A program made the translations under genes and the position numbers. Positions 28,501 through 38,000 of a DNA stretch of 64,000 bases are shown here, piece by piece. The notes beneath the pieces are model-generated. The model did no database searches. It saw nothing but the letters and a program-made list of their open reading frames with translations, and was not told the origin of the DNA. Each line of letters opens with the position of its first letter. The stretch's first letter is position 1. The DNA comes from Cylicocyclus nassatus (taxonomy: Eukaryota > Nematoda > Chromadorea > Rhabditida > Strongylidae): NCBI GenBank assembly GCA_958299035.1, contig CATQJL010000112.1:18761361-18825360 (forward strand). The letters run 5' to 3'.

Positions 28501-31500
28501 AGGAAGCAATGCCAGTGCCAAGCAGAGCCGATCCAGACACACCTAATTGAAGGATCGAATCAAATTTCCATTGGCAAATGAAGCATTTGGAGAAAAACAC
28601 GTCCATTAGCTAGTGGATATCGTCTGCTGTGCGGTGAAACGATGCAGTCGGTGGGAGAGCACATTTTGGGGGCGGAACTGGTCGCTGGACCGTAAAAGGG
28701 TAAGAAAGGAGAAACGAGCTCACATTTTATTACGCTCCATGCGCCATACTGGGCTTTGCGCCAACGAGCCTTGAGTAACCAAGAACGTACTTTTTCGATC
28801 AGTTTACGCATGTGTTCAGGATCTTGTCGTAGTAACTGGAATCAGGAGTGTTCGATTTTTTGTTAAGCAATGAGAGAAGTAACAAAAAAATCCTCACTGA
28901 ACTCATATATAATTTTTTTGTAAATGCCTTTCTAAAGTTAATTTTCAAGTGTTCAAAAGTGGCTATTAAATTTTTTTGTTTACAAAGTTTTTTTTTCGCT
29001 ATCATTAAATTTTTGAGCAAAGTTAGGCTAATTAACCATAATTACAACGCAATTACACTTTTTACAAAACTATGCACTCAGTGAATTATATTTTTGTTTA
29101 GCTCATCTTCTTCTGCATATTTTCACGTATCTTGCGGGACGGGCTTTTCGCACCGTTACAGTATTCTCAGTAATACTTACCTGGTCAAATTCTGCAAACT
29201 TTCCAGGTCTGAAGAACACCTTTGTCTGTCCGAATTTGTAGTCGATATTGTTGAGTCCGAGAGCACGGAAAAGGCACTAAGGAAAATTTACTGTAGAAAA
29301 AGGAGAATACCGTGAGAATAAACTAAAGATCATTATAAAAACAAGAGAAAAACTAAAAAGCTTATTAGGACATAGAGATGTTCTCTTGAAACCTTATATG
29401 AGATTAATTATTCGAGTTTTTACCTTGCAAAACAGTCGTGGATCTAGCCGAGCCAAATCCGGTGGCAGTTGTCGTTGATACATTGAATAGAGATCAGCAA
29501 ACGAGGTTCTGAAGACTTCCACTTCATGAAATCAAGATTCTTTGTACTTTCACCCCAACCTTGATGGAAAGCCTTTCTGCATCAGTTTCAGAACACTAGC
29601 CATGCCAGCACATTTCAGTTGCGATAAAATAGCTGCTCCATCGCAAATTTGTGGACTCATCGAAGAGTTCGGCTTGACGCAACGCACGAAATGAGTACCC
29701 TTAACTTTTTGAGATAACTGTCTTGATTTGTCCCCGAATTTCCTGCGAAAAACTTTTTGATTTTCAAAAGAGTTGCAACTTAATTCCATTTTCACAAAAA
29801 TACTGCCTTTTCAAACTAGCTGCTAAATTTTTCCTCGTTTTAACTTCGGATTTGGAGCCTAGGGCGCCCTGGCGCCCGCGTCATGCATAATGTGCAACTA
29901 CATCATTACCCTAGAAATAGTTCGAAATTGCCTAACTTGCATAACTTAGGCAAATTTTAATAATTTCATACACGATTCTTCATGAAAACTACTAGCTCTT
30001 CTGGAAGGCTTTTTGGAGCTCCCAGGACATTCTTGTAAATCCCTACTTCAAACAGCACATATCACTACAAACCTCTTGTCACCTACCGTGTTCCTCAATT
30101 TTTCCAATAGGATCATCAGTTGACTGCGGAATTTTCCTCCTACACTTGCTGCTTGTAATCTGCTACTCGAGCTTCGCTTCCCTCTCGTAGGTTCTGGTAT
30201 ATGAGCTCCTTCGAACAAACTGCGAATGAATTCCACGCTGAAAACACCCATCTACTTCATAACGAACACTTCTCCAGCAGAAAACAGCTCTATCAAACAA
30301 ACCTGCTCTGTTCCACTAAAAATTCCAGCGAATTGTGTAGCGTATCATTGTTTTTCTCGAGGAACTGTCCCGTCTCATAGCATACTGTTCCAGCATAATG
30401 TCTGACGAGGAAAGCTTCATCCTCTCTTAGGTCACGATGTTGACGCAGACGAGATCGTCTAGGGCTCTAAAAAATGGGTCTTTTTCAGAGAAATCAATCT
30501 ATCCCATCAAACTAATCAAGAACCGAAACTCTTTAGCGCTTACTTCAAGTCGGAAATGTCCTTTGTTCGCTTCATAAGCAGCCAAAGTGTAGTGCTGAGG
30601 ACTTGGTCGAGGCAAACGAGCTTCTTCGTCTAGTAAATCTAGCAATCCTGATGGTTTTCTTTCGAAAAGTTCTGAAACAATGCCTCACTTACAAAAAAAA
30701 AGTAACTCAAATGGTAAAGTTGAAAATTCAAAATAAGAAGCAAGTTTACAAAAAGAAAATGGTCTTGAGAAGAAAAATTTGCTGAGGGAGGCTGTTCAAA
30801 AATTTTGAAAAAGTAACTAAGTAAAAGTAATTTACTTGATCTAATAAAGTTGGAAAACCAATACATCAAGTGATATTGCTTTTATGAGAACGTTTATGAG
30901 CAAAGAAGGTGAAAGATAGCTAACGATAAAATCGACAAAACTTTCGAACATGCATTTATTGGAAAAAAATACAAAAAACTGAAAAGTTAAAATCTCCATA
31001 CCGATGCAGTCATGATTATCCGAGTATTCAATTCGTGGCACATTCAATCCCTCTTTGGCATACAGTTCCTGTTCTTGTTTCAAAATTCGCTCATTGAAAA
31101 AGTGTTGCAATTTTTCGTTGCAGAAATTGATGCAAAACTGCTCAAATGAGTTCACTTCGAAAAATTCTGCAAATGCGAAATTACAACCCATATGCTTGAG
31201 ACGGAAAAAAATCAAGCATACCAAATCCAGCAATATCCAACACACCAATATAGCTGACACTTTTCTCAAATGGAATTGATTTATTGATTCTTGCAACCAG
31301 CCAATCAAACAACCGCGAATATAACGCTTTAGCTAATGCATCTCGTCCAGCCGCAGCTTCATAGGGCTTGAGTGGAACTCTAAAAGGTCGTAATAGGTTA
31401 TAGTATGCAATATTTGGCGGCCAAGTCAGTGAACACAAACCTAATTAATGTGCCTTTAACTCCTCCTTTCGTAGCCTGCATAATCCTCGACACAAGTCCC

Positions 31501-34500
31501 ATCCTCAGTTCTGACATCTCCATTCCAAGCAACTCGGAAGCAATGTTTAGAGACATTTCGGTAGCCGGATCCATCTTACATCCTCCTAAACAAAACTCTA
31601 GATCATTCGATCAAGATAACCGAACAGAAAAATCAAAAAAAAAATTTCGAGAAACATGAAAAGCATGACATACGGCTGAAGAACAGCTAACCTCGACTAT
31701 CATCCACGCTATCGATGAATTCAATATTACCCAGATGGAGTACTCCGGCTACAGTACGCCATATGTCAAGAATCTGAAAAAGTGTCATTAAAAGTATTTT
31801 TGAGGTTTGAAACAAAATTATACGAATTTTGGATAGATGCTGGACATGAAATGACTTCTAAAGACTTTTCCAGATCAAACAGCTCAAAATCGCCCTTATG
31901 AGTTTGGACAAGGAACCTTCGTATAGGAGCTCAAACTCACCTCGTCTTTTGAAAGTCCAGCTCTCCCCAGTGCATCATTCAAATGCAAGAAATCTGCTGC
32001 ATCGTCCACAATTGAATCTGTCAGCATGCCTGTTTTTCTAGCCTGTAACGAATTTAAAAATATGAAGTACATTAATTTCGTGGTAACTTGAATTTCCACT
32101 TGTTCGCTGAGCCGATCCGAAGATATCTTTGATTTCGAGCCAGGTCGAAGGAAAAATGTCGTTGTTCCTCTCTTGAGATACTGAAACTGGCTTTTTACTA
32201 AAGAAGGTAAACCAACCAAACTGAGAACAACAAAAAAGAAACTGAAAGTAAAATAACCTTGAATTTATCAGGAGGAGCCAGCCGTAGCCTTTTGTAGAGA
32301 TCACTCGGTGAGCCAGCGATTAGCTGGTAGAAGATATGATAGTTTCGTTCTCCACTGGCCTGACGGCATAGCCTGGACTTCTCAAGGAGGTAATGTGACA
32401 CAAACCCGCCGGCTACTTTATCCTAAAAGATGCGAACTTCCTAGAATCAAGCAAAATGAAAAAATAAAAGATAAAAATCAGTAAAATATGACAATGGGAA
32501 ATCAGAATAAAATTAATCATGAGAATAAATAAACTTACATCACTGCCAAAATGAATCTCGACAAATTTCCCAAAACGACTCGAGTTATTATTACGAAGCG
32601 TTTTTGCATTACCGAATGCTTCCAGAATCGGATTAGCTAAAAATCAGCAAGAAATGGCTGCTGGGACGAGTTAGGACCATAGTAACAGAAACGTAATTGT
32701 CGGGGATAAAAAAATGGAAAAGCTTACTTTCAAGGATGCGTTGCTGAATGGGACCGGCTGTAGAACCCCAATTTTCACACAAATACCTGAAAGAAGGTTG
32801 ATTGGAATAAATTCCAAAAATGGGAACTTCCGCAGGATTTCCACGTCAGACTGGTTGAAAACGGAATTTCCGCAGGAATTTTTACAAAGCGCTGAGGAAG
32901 TTCCGAAAAATGCCAATGATTCGCAGCACTTTGGCCTGTCAGTACTTCCGCAAGACTTTGAATGCCGCCAAAACGCCGCGAAAAATCCGAAAAATGCCAG
33001 CGGTTCCGCAGCACTTTGACATGCCAGTGCTTCCGCAGGGTTTCGAATGTGTTGTCTCGTATGATGTTTCCTGGCCAACAGCTAGAGTGCATTACCGAAC
33101 ATGTCATCCGTAGTGCAGAAGGTAGTAAAAGAGTCTCGCAGTCATTAGAGTAAGGTTCAAATCTCGCTTAGGTGTTCTCTTTTGCTGTTGTGGTTCGCAC
33201 TGTTTGGAACTTCCGCAGCATCTCATTTGGGAACTTCTGCAGCTCGTCTACGGAACTTCCGCAGGTGACCCGGAGGAGCTTTCCCAAACTTCTGCGAAAG
33301 TTCCAGTCAGCTGTGTGAAATATTACAAAAGTTCTTCTCAAACTAAAAATCCATTCACGTTCTAGGTGTTTTCCAGGAATTTGACCTGATTTCTTGATTT
33401 TTGGATTTTTGCTTCACACTCCTCCCTCCCACCATGTCTCACTTCTCTTCATTGTCAAAATCTATAGCGTAACTGTACCTCAGAATAGCCTTCTGTGACT
33501 CCGTCTTTCCAGCTCCGGATTCTCCTGAGACAATGATCGACTGAGATTCCTTGTTCCGTCTCATTTCAAGATATGCTTTGTCAGCTGTAACATAAAAACT
33601 AACTTCATATATTGTCATACGCAAAGACTGCGATGTTTATACTGTAATCTACCAACATTTAAAACTTACCAACTGCATAGACATGTGGTGGCAATTGTCC
33701 TAGTGATTTTCCTTTGTACTTATTGATCGTTTCTTTCGAATATAGTCCTGGGATATCTTCATAAGGGTTTATCGATATCAGTATATTCGCTACGTAAGTC
33801 TGAAATACAAAATTAGCCAAGAAAAGCAACAAAATAATGGTTTTCTCACATAAATTTGCTTTTTGGAGTATCGCTGCCGACAGTTGTTGAGAAGAGTGCC
33901 TTCGTTGAGATACATCAATGCACCTAGATAAGCAAATTTCAGGGTTCGTACCTCATGTTCAAACATTCTTGCAAAAGCAGAGTACACCGAAATGTTACTA
34001 GCAAGAAAAAAGTCAAATTGATAAAAAAAAACTTATAAAAGTTCAAAACTTACGAAGTAAAGAGAGGAATAGATAAAGAAAGTAGATAAAAACCTACAGT
34101 TGTCATCTACAGTCTTCCTAGGATCATCTTCGGCAGGAAACACCTCATCATAGCTAGCTTTTATCTGAAAAGTCTACCTAAAGGCGGTACTCATGTAGGA
34201 GCCGGTAACTGGGTTTGTTATCTGAATATTTAGGGGAACCCTTGGTGGAGCAATAATCCAAGCAGTACCTAATACGAATCATTTGTGCTCGAGAAATTGA
34301 TTTTTGAACTCCGGGCCAGACCGTACTATCTACCGTACCCAAACACGCTGACTGGTTGTTCTAAGAACGATATGGGCTGCGGTTTAGCGCTGAATTTTTT
34401 GAAGACGAATGAGGCAGGATGCTACGATTTAGAGTTGTGAAATCATATTCCCAAGAAACCCTTTGCCCAGATCTGATTAAACACTGCTTTATGCGCTCCA

Positions 34501-35001
34501 AAAACTGACTACTTACCTGCCCTTTCCCATCCTTTCTCGCTACTGTGATGTTTTCTGAGCCAATGTCTTCCAATGTGCCAAGCACATAACCTTCGTGTAT
34601 GTCAGGGGCCCACACAAGGCGACCGAAGTCCCGCGCCGCCATCTCTGAAAATTTTGGGCTTCAATAGATCTCGTGATGACAATGCACTTCTGAATTGGAA
34701 GATCTGCACAGATGAGTGCGCAAAGATCTTTGCACTAGTAGACTATGGAGATGTAATCCGAAACGAGCACCTAGCCAAATTAGCAGACCGATCGGCGGTA
34801 AGGTTAGTAATTGAATAGTCCTCACCACCACTTAGCACTAATTGGCAATTAGTTCATTGCTTCCACAAACATGGCAAAGTAACCATTTATATAGGTCAGA
34901 TATCTAGAAACAAAATATTTCAAGAATGACTTACTTTCATCACCATTGCGTTGTCGAGGGTGAATAGTAGAACGAGCACTGGCTTTTGGTGGTACTGTCA
35001 T
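860..35001 (-). CDS. MYO6: Class VI unconventional myosin heavy chain, 29 exons seen, C-terminus off the left edge
   Basis: Actin motor that moves toward the minus end; family roles are endocytic and organelle transport and, in C. elegans, sperm development (SPE-15/HUM-3; HUM-8 is a second class VI myosin). Exons: 34935-35001, 34517-34644, 34098-34164, 33850-33923, 33670-33799, 33479-33584, 32728-32786, 32539-32636, 32258-32422, 32100-32180, 31941-32042, 31692-31773, 31441-31585, 31222-31379, 31002-31166, 30544-30671, 30303-30466, 30087-30237, 29560-29717, 29424-29508, 29181-29276, 28724-28835, 20818-20908, 10626-10779, 10229-10317, 10028-10150, 1486-1593, 1012-1110, 860-960. All phases join, giving about 1095 residues; vertebrate MYO6 has about 1250-1290. 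The P-loop GESGAGKT is at about residues 176-183, switch I NNNSSRFG about 228, switch II DIAGFE about 481. The last visible exon encodes [16 protein letters not shown], a conserved class VI tail block, so the cargo-binding domain lies outside. The start is uncertain between 35001 and 34642. Confidence 0.97.
1311..1352 (-). repeat. Dispersed repeat, copy 1
   Basis: On the minus strand this reads GAGAAATTTGATTTTGAACT followed by CCAGACCAGACCGTACT. The same stretch recurs on the plus strand at 34293-34335 and, shortened, at 7537-7560. It lies in a myosin intron and is probably one end of a short mobile element. Confidence 0.6.
5190..5587 (+). mobile_element. Helitron-like non-autonomous element, copy 1
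   Basis: An about 400-bp unit that starts in a TA-rich stretch before AAAACTCAAA. It ends in a short GC hairpin (CCCGG and CCGGG arms near 5561-5577) followed about 10 bp later by CTAG at 5584-5587. A hairpin just before a CTRR terminus, no terminal inverted repeats and a flanking T are the hallmarks of a Helitron 3' end. A second copy follows directly. No Rep/helicase frame is present, so it is non-autonomous at best. Confidence 0.6.
5588..6017 (+). mobile_element. Helitron-like non-autonomous element, copy 2
   Basis: Direct head-to-tail repeat of 5190-5587. It shares the opening AAAACTCAAA, the block GCGTTATAGAAACGCGCGCC, the GTTTACGTTTTTTTAAGGAA stretch and the terminal hairpin (arms CCCCGG and CCGGGG near 5989-6006). 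The last bases are CTAT rather than CTAG. It has its own poly-G expansion near 5920-5932 and a small unique stretch before the hairpin. Confidence 0.6.
6033..6659. mobile_element. Large inverted-repeat element with microsatellite tail
   Basis: Arms of about 220 bp at 6058-6279 and 6366-6590 are inverted copies of each other with roughly 85 percent identity by eye (both carry ACTTCGGGCCCCGGCGGGTG). The centre (6280-6365) is a third, direct copy of the inner module, including TCGATTTTATCGATTTTTTG. One side opens with CTAGCTGGCTTACCCGG and the other ends in a CAGA/GACA microsatellite. It resembles a head-to-head pair of Helitron- or SINE-like units. Confidence 0.55.
7537..7620. repeat. Hairpin repeat related to the dispersed CCAGACCGTACT repeat
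   Basis: The arms GACCGTACTTTTTCC and GGTAAAAAGTACGGTC face each other across about 30 bp. The left arm continues the dispersed repeat also seen at 1311-1352 and 34293-34335. This looks like a compact MITE and may show what complete copies of that family look like. Confidence 0.5.
10028..10779 (-). other. Myosin VI proximal tail exons (24-26)
   Basis: Exon 10626-10779 encodes a helical segment ([12 protein letters not shown] and onward to LENLVQSIR) that aligns with the MYO6 proximal tail bundle. Exon 10229-10317 encodes [19 protein letters not shown]. Exon 10028-10150 encodes a highly charged run, [20 protein letters not shown], typical of the single alpha-helix or coiled-coil region of MYO6. 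The donor at 10028 (CA then gtatgt) was chosen over one 4 bp further because only it keeps frame with the next exon at 1593. Confidence 0.9.
10381..10582. mobile_element. GC-rich 200-bp MITE in a myosin VI intron
   Basis: The ends are inverted: GTCAGCGCGGTTCCAACGCC at 10381 and GGCACGGCGCTGAC ending at 10582, with the relation continuing through GTGCCGGCGC. The element is strikingly GC-rich against AT-rich surroundings. It occupies most of the 308-bp intron between exons 10626-10779 and 10229-10317. Inner GCCGTxCCAxCG motifs repeat. No target duplication was readable. Confidence 0.6.
12741..12909 (+). repeat. Direct repeat, 100-bp period, two copies
   Basis: The block beginning CTTTTCCAAAAGCCACC and running through CTTGGCTCAATTCTCA occurs at 12741-12808. 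It recurs 100 bp later at 12841-12909 with a few changes. Two imperfect tandem units in intron. Confidence 0.6.
15636..16389. mobile_element. 750-bp foldback element with tRNA-like promoter boxes
   Basis: Two arms of about 240 bp (15636-15877 and 16148-16389) are inverted copies: both carry GACACATATATTTGGAAT, TGTTCCCAGCTGCCGCGCAT and CATAAGCTGATGGTCC. The spacer is about 270 bp. Near the inner end of each arm is a tRNA-like stretch: TGGTGAAATGG (A-box-like, 15833-15843) followed by GGTTTCGATTT in the left arm, and on the minus strand of the right arm a perfect B-box GGTTCGAGTCC (16142-16152). A CAT-containing anticodon-like loop lies between. It could be two SINE-like units head to head, or a foldback transposon that captured a tRNA-like piece. 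Confidence 0.6.
17907..18135. mobile_element. Harbinger-like MITE, family 1, copy 1
   Basis: A 229-bp element with long terminal inverted repeats: GGCCCCGGACAGACTTCACG left and CGTGAAGTCTGTCCGGGACC right, extending into GCGATTTGATC. It is flanked on both sides by TAA (17904-17906 and 18136-18138), a 3-bp target duplication typical of PIF/Harbinger elements. Relatives are at 22791-23001 and 60332-60867. Confidence 0.8.
18148..18823. mobile_element. Mariner-like MITE, 676 bp
   Basis: Terminal inverted repeats CAGGGTGTCCCAAAAGT and ACTTTTGGGACACCCTG are flanked by TA on both sides, the Tc1/mariner signature. Inner inverted sequences also match: ACCATTCTGTAGAGGAGGCT near 18228 and AGCCTCCTCTACAGAATGGT near 18725, plus a GATCG block. 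The whole element therefore folds back. No transposase frame is present. It begins only 12 bp after the preceding MITE. Confidence 0.85.
20818..20908 (-). other. Myosin VI IQ-motif exon (23)
   Basis: This isolated exon encodes [20 protein letters not shown] followed by [10 protein letters not shown]. It is one calmodulin-binding IQ motif of the form LQxxLRGxxxR and matches the single IQ of vertebrate MYO6 in position and sequence. It enters in phase 1, completing the codon split from 28724, and leaves in phase 2. It sits alone between introns of about 7.8 kb and 10.0 kb. Relative to MYO6 about ten residues are missing between this exon and the next at 10779, so a tiny exon in the 10-kb intron may be unrecognised. 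Confidence 0.9.
22791..23001. mobile_element. Harbinger-like MITE, family 1, copy 2
   Basis: The inverted ends GGGCCGGGCACACTTCACGC and GCGTGAAGTATGCCCGGCCC frame a 211-bp element sharing CTTCACGCGATTT and TCGCGACGCGATTT-type motifs with 17907-18135. TAA precedes the left end, but the right flank is TCT, so the duplication is lost or the right border is off. Confidence 0.7.
23006..23700 (+). repeat. Degenerate 111-114 bp minisatellite
   Basis: Imperfect repeats containing CTGCAGCATGCAACCCTTTT, CTTTGCTTCAACGTGAAGCA and TTGTTGCATTGT recur; the best pair (23191 and 23302) is 111 bp apart. It shares TGTTACTGCA and GAGCAA/AAGCAACTT motifs with the cleaner array at 24850-25407 and is probably an older part of the same array. 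Because the period is a multiple of three, a 252-codon open frame runs through it, which is not evidence of a gene. Confidence 0.65.
23711..24242. mobile_element. GC-ended element inserted in the satellite
   Basis: The ends GTCAGGAGTCACG and CGTGACTCCTGAC are exact inverted repeats, followed inward by GC-rich sequence with GCGAAGCG-type motifs on both sides. The 532-bp segment lies between the two satellite blocks and looks like a non-autonomous DNA element. No clear target duplication was seen. Confidence 0.5.
24581..24806. mobile_element. Foldback element, about 88-bp arms
   Basis: The left arm (24581-24668) starts ATTCCAGCCTCAACATGACG and ends CGTTTGGCGTGGCGTGAC. The right arm (24719-24806) is its inverted copy with scattered changes, including GTCACGCCACGCCAAACG and CATGTTGAGGCTGGAA. 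The spacer is about 50 bp. It is strongly GC-rich relative to the intron. Confidence 0.7.
24850..25407 (+). repeat. Dimeric satellite, 57-bp monomers in 114-bp units
   Basis: The CTATCCG landmark recurs at 24994, 25108, 25222 and 25336, exactly 114 bp apart. Each 114-bp unit consists of two related 57-bp monomers. One opens CTATCCGTTTTAGTGTTGCA and the other CTACCCATTTTGGTGTTGCG; both share CAAAGCAACTT. Degenerate monomers extend left to about 24850. Nineteen codons per monomer explain the long open frames on both strands. Confidence 0.9.
25370..25450. repeat. Perfect 38-bp-arm palindrome ending the satellite
   Basis: The left arm 25370-25407 is the last half-unit of the satellite. The right arm 25413-25450 is its exact reverse complement. 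The loop is TTTCT (25408-25412). After the right arm the sequence is unique. The array thus ends in a snap-back inversion of its own last 38 bases. Confidence 0.9.
32787..33478 (-). repeat. Intron with CTTCCGCAG-rich repeats
   Basis: The intron between motor exons 6 and 7 is filled with variants of AACTTCCGCAG. It includes a pair of about 62-bp units, each from CCGAAAAATGCCA to TTTGAATG/TTTCGAATG (32903-32963 and 32989-33050). It is unusually repetitive compared with the short neighbouring introns and also hosts a tRNA-like segment. Confidence 0.6.
33104..33176 (+). ncRNA. tRNA-like relic (A-box and B-box)
   Basis: TAGTGCAGAAGG (33111-33122) fits an RNA polymerase III A-box with few mismatches. 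GGTTCAAATCT (33153-33163) fits a B-box, and their starts are 42 bp apart as in a tRNA. The intervening GTCTCGC resembles the tRNA-like part of the foldback element at 15.8 kb. The stems pair poorly, so it is a tRNA pseudogene or SINE head, not a working tRNA. Confidence 0.4.
34293..34335 (+). repeat. Dispersed repeat, copy 3
   Basis: The sequence GAGAAATTGATTTTTGAACT followed by CCGGGCCAGACCGTACT matches the copies at 1311-1352 (inverted) and 7537-7560. It lies in the intron after myosin exon 2. Confidence 0.55.
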
Positions 35002-38000
35002 TCCTATAAGACTTGCTTTTTCGGGTGGAGATATAAAACAACATGGAATTTAAACGAAGGGGAAATGAAAAGATCAGGCAAAATTAGTTGAGAAAAGGGG
35101 TCAAGTATGTGAGAATGTTTCAATTAATAGATCTGAGTTCCACAGAAAGAAGTAGATCAAGATTTTGATTGAATGAAGGTTTATATTTTTCACAGGATCT
35201 TGCATACAGCTTAGAAGTCAAAGAAATTTCTCAGATGTTGCTACACATTGATATAAGAGAGGAAAAAAAGCAGTTTTCATTTAAACCTGGGGTACTTTTC
35301 TTTTCTGCAAACATCTGGTATAAACTATGCTACCAAAGAAACAGCAAATATGACATTCGTGATTGAGAGATCCGATTCTCTCACCCAGTACCGTAATTTC
35401 AAAAGTGTACAGAGCTTTGAAAGTATGTATTGGACAAGAGTACAGCTGTCTCAGCTACAAATGAATTATATAAGCTGTGGCTTGGCAATGGCTTAGCCTT
35501 GTTTTCTCAACTAATATACATCCAGGGACCAAGTTTCGACTAAAACTGCCTTCGAAATGATTGGCGCTTGGATTGATCAAGAATCTGCATAGTTGAATGT
35601 CTTGTATGAGGTTTTTTTTTCAAGTGGAACCATATTAAGTGGAACTAATTATTTGCTCGTTAAAGGAAAAATTAGCTATGATTAAAAGTTATGTACAACA
35701 AAAAGATGTGTCAATAACACTTGAAGCAAGGTCAACGATAAATGCAATGGATAACGTGAAAGAGAATAAAAGAGGAATTACAATGAATGACACAGGCTCA
35801 AGTGCAGCAAAAAATCCATAAGACCATTTTGAAAGTGTGAGCGAGCAATTACTAATACTAAGCATATGACACCTTAGCGAAATCACAGAATGACATAAAA
35901 TGAACTACTCATCGCTCAATCGCGCAAGTGGTGCCCAAAGTAGTCAAAACCAGATTCCATATAAATGCATAGGTTATCGTAAAATATTGCTGCAGTGATA
36001 GTGCATACAAAAAAGTTGGTTCCACCAGAACCGTAAAGACAAACATTTGGTCATAACGCTCTAGAACGAAAACACAATGTCGCAGACTAGCCGAATAGCC
36101 TCTTCGTACTAGGCTACCTTTACAGGGCCCATGTTTCCCAAGCTCTAAAACCATTGAAACCTGTCGTTAACTCGAAATTACCAAAAAACTACTAGCGCTA
36201 TTGGTTTCTAGCATCCGTTTTCGAACCGGACGAAACAATTTGACGAAACGCTGTGCTGTTTTTCCGCGAAATCATAGAACGAACGTCTCTCATTACGTTG
36301 TGCAATTAGTCATAAGCCGATTATCACATAAAATTACATTCAGCAAAAATCGTTACATTTGAGGGCCCCTAACTGGACAGCTATGGCAAGAAAAAAGGCT
36401 TTCATAAGAAAAGAGCAAGTAAAATATTGAATTCTGCAAATAGTTGGATTTTTTAGGGAGTCAGAGCTTGTGCTTCTACTAATTGCTACTACTACCAGTT
36501 CGATTTCTCTTTTTCTTTTTTTAATTTCAAAAATTCTGGCAGTGTTTTTATGTTTTTATTTTTCTGTTCCCTTTGCCTCTGGTGGGCGTACTTAGAGTAC
36601 ATCAACAGAATAAAATAACTGAAGAAATTTGTAAAACTGCAGGCACGTCTGGGCTACATAAGGAGATGGGAAAAAATTCTGAATGCTGAGGATAAAGAAA
36701 CAATAGTTATAGCTTCGAGACCTTAAAAAAGAATTTTGAATGAATACTATGGTGGCCGGCCTTTCTGTCTTTCAAAGTCATCACTTTTTCGCGAAAAAAA
36801 TGCTTTCTTCAAGTTCTTGATCACATTTCAACAGCAAAAATGACGTTCACATTGTGCAAAAATTTTAGAAACTCCAGTCCTACTACCAGTTAACTGAGTG
36901 AAAAATGCTCCAAAAGTGGCTAAAGGAACACTAGAAACATGGCTTTCCTCACAAAAAGTGCAAAAAAACCAGTCAACTAGAACAAGTGGCAAACACTACT
37001 GGTACAGTTGTATTCAGAGAACAGGAACACTTATGGCAGCATGACGCACTTCGACTGTAAATGTGAGCCCTCGCCATTGATTGCGTGTGATTATACGAAA
37101 CTTATCAGTAGCTCATTGCGACTGAAAACCATTTATCAACTTCTGAGATAGAATGACATTATGACATTCACTTACGAAATCTACACGTTTTTTCCAAAAG
37201 CAGTCCTAAATTCAGCAACTTGCTTTGTAAGTTGTTCACGTATTCAATTTTTTTAGTTCTTTTATGGTCCTATCTATAGTTGCAAGTATAAGGACTCAGC
37301 CATAAGTGTTAAGTCGAGCTCCGAGAATGTGCTGACAAAAACTTCTAAACCTTCGCCTATGAAAAGCGGATCAATGGGGGAGAATGGGTATGGAAACCCC
37401 TAGACAATTATGTAAGTAAAGCAACGGCCTCGAGTACTTCAAGATCTCCGATGAAGCAGTGGCACTGATGATCAATGAATTTTTACTTTGATTAGTTCAA
37501 TAAAAAATACTCGAAATTGCACACGCGTGCCAAAAACGGATCTTCTTACAATTCACTCTTACAAGAAAAGGATACTATTTTAAGCTGGCGATAAAAAACG
37601 AGATGTACGTCACTAGACGCGCTTCAAGCTGATATTTATTCCGCTTTCCTTTTCTGCGGAACAACTCACCAAGCAGTTACAACAGTTTAGTTTGAATGTC
37701 CAAATGTGTCGAGCTCTAAGTAGCCCAAAATTTGCGAAAAGTTCTACAAAAACCTCTGAAGGTGCGTAATCAGTTCGATACCAAGTATAAACTACAAAGA
37801 AGTAAGAAAGGCAGTGGAACCCCATAGATGTTTTTGTGCTTTCGCTAATTTTATGCAGCTCAAAGTTTGACCACTTTGAGCATCCAAACGCTCATAACTT
37901 TTTGCGAAGAGTTGTTCCCAAAAATAGGAAAGCTGATTTGAAATCAACGTTCAAAGACTCGTGTGATACACATCTCGTCTTCCATCACCAACTTAACTTG

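Larger units (their letters stand above)
20909..28723 (-). other. 7.8-kb myosin VI intron with minisatellite cluster
   Basis: Intron between the reverse-gear exon and the IQ exon. It contains G-tracts (21173-21215, 22225-22260), a Harbinger-like MITE (22791-23001), degenerate satellite repeats (23006-23700), an inserted GC-rich element (23711-24242), a foldback (24581-24806), a 57/114-bp satellite array ending in a palindrome (24850-25450), and unremarkable AT-rich DNA from 25.5 to 28.7 kb. Confidence 0.75.
28724..35001 (-). other. Myosin VI motor, converter and reverse-gear exons (1-22)
   Basis: Twenty-two closely spaced exons encode the catalytic head. In order: the class VI N-terminal [13 protein letters not shown] block, the P-loop exon (33479-33584), the switch I exon (32539-32636), the switch II and relay exons (31002-31379), the actin-binding FVRCVKPN exon (29560-29717), the converter ending [11 protein letters not shown] (29181-29276), and an exon (28724-28835) reading [20 protein letters not shown]. 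The last occupies the place of insert 2 in vertebrate MYO6, the segment known to reverse direction, and is the strongest reason for calling class VI. Two details are ambiguous. The donor of exon 10 could be at 32100 or 32088 (both keep frame). The acceptor of exon 19 is set at 29717 by phase, because a nearby acceptor would run into a stop. Confidence 0.95.

Noticed and set aside
29726..29795. Extended N-terminal part of the open frame at myosin exon 19
   Set aside because: Its upstream residues do not match myosin, and only an acceptor at 29717 keeps phase with the previous exon.
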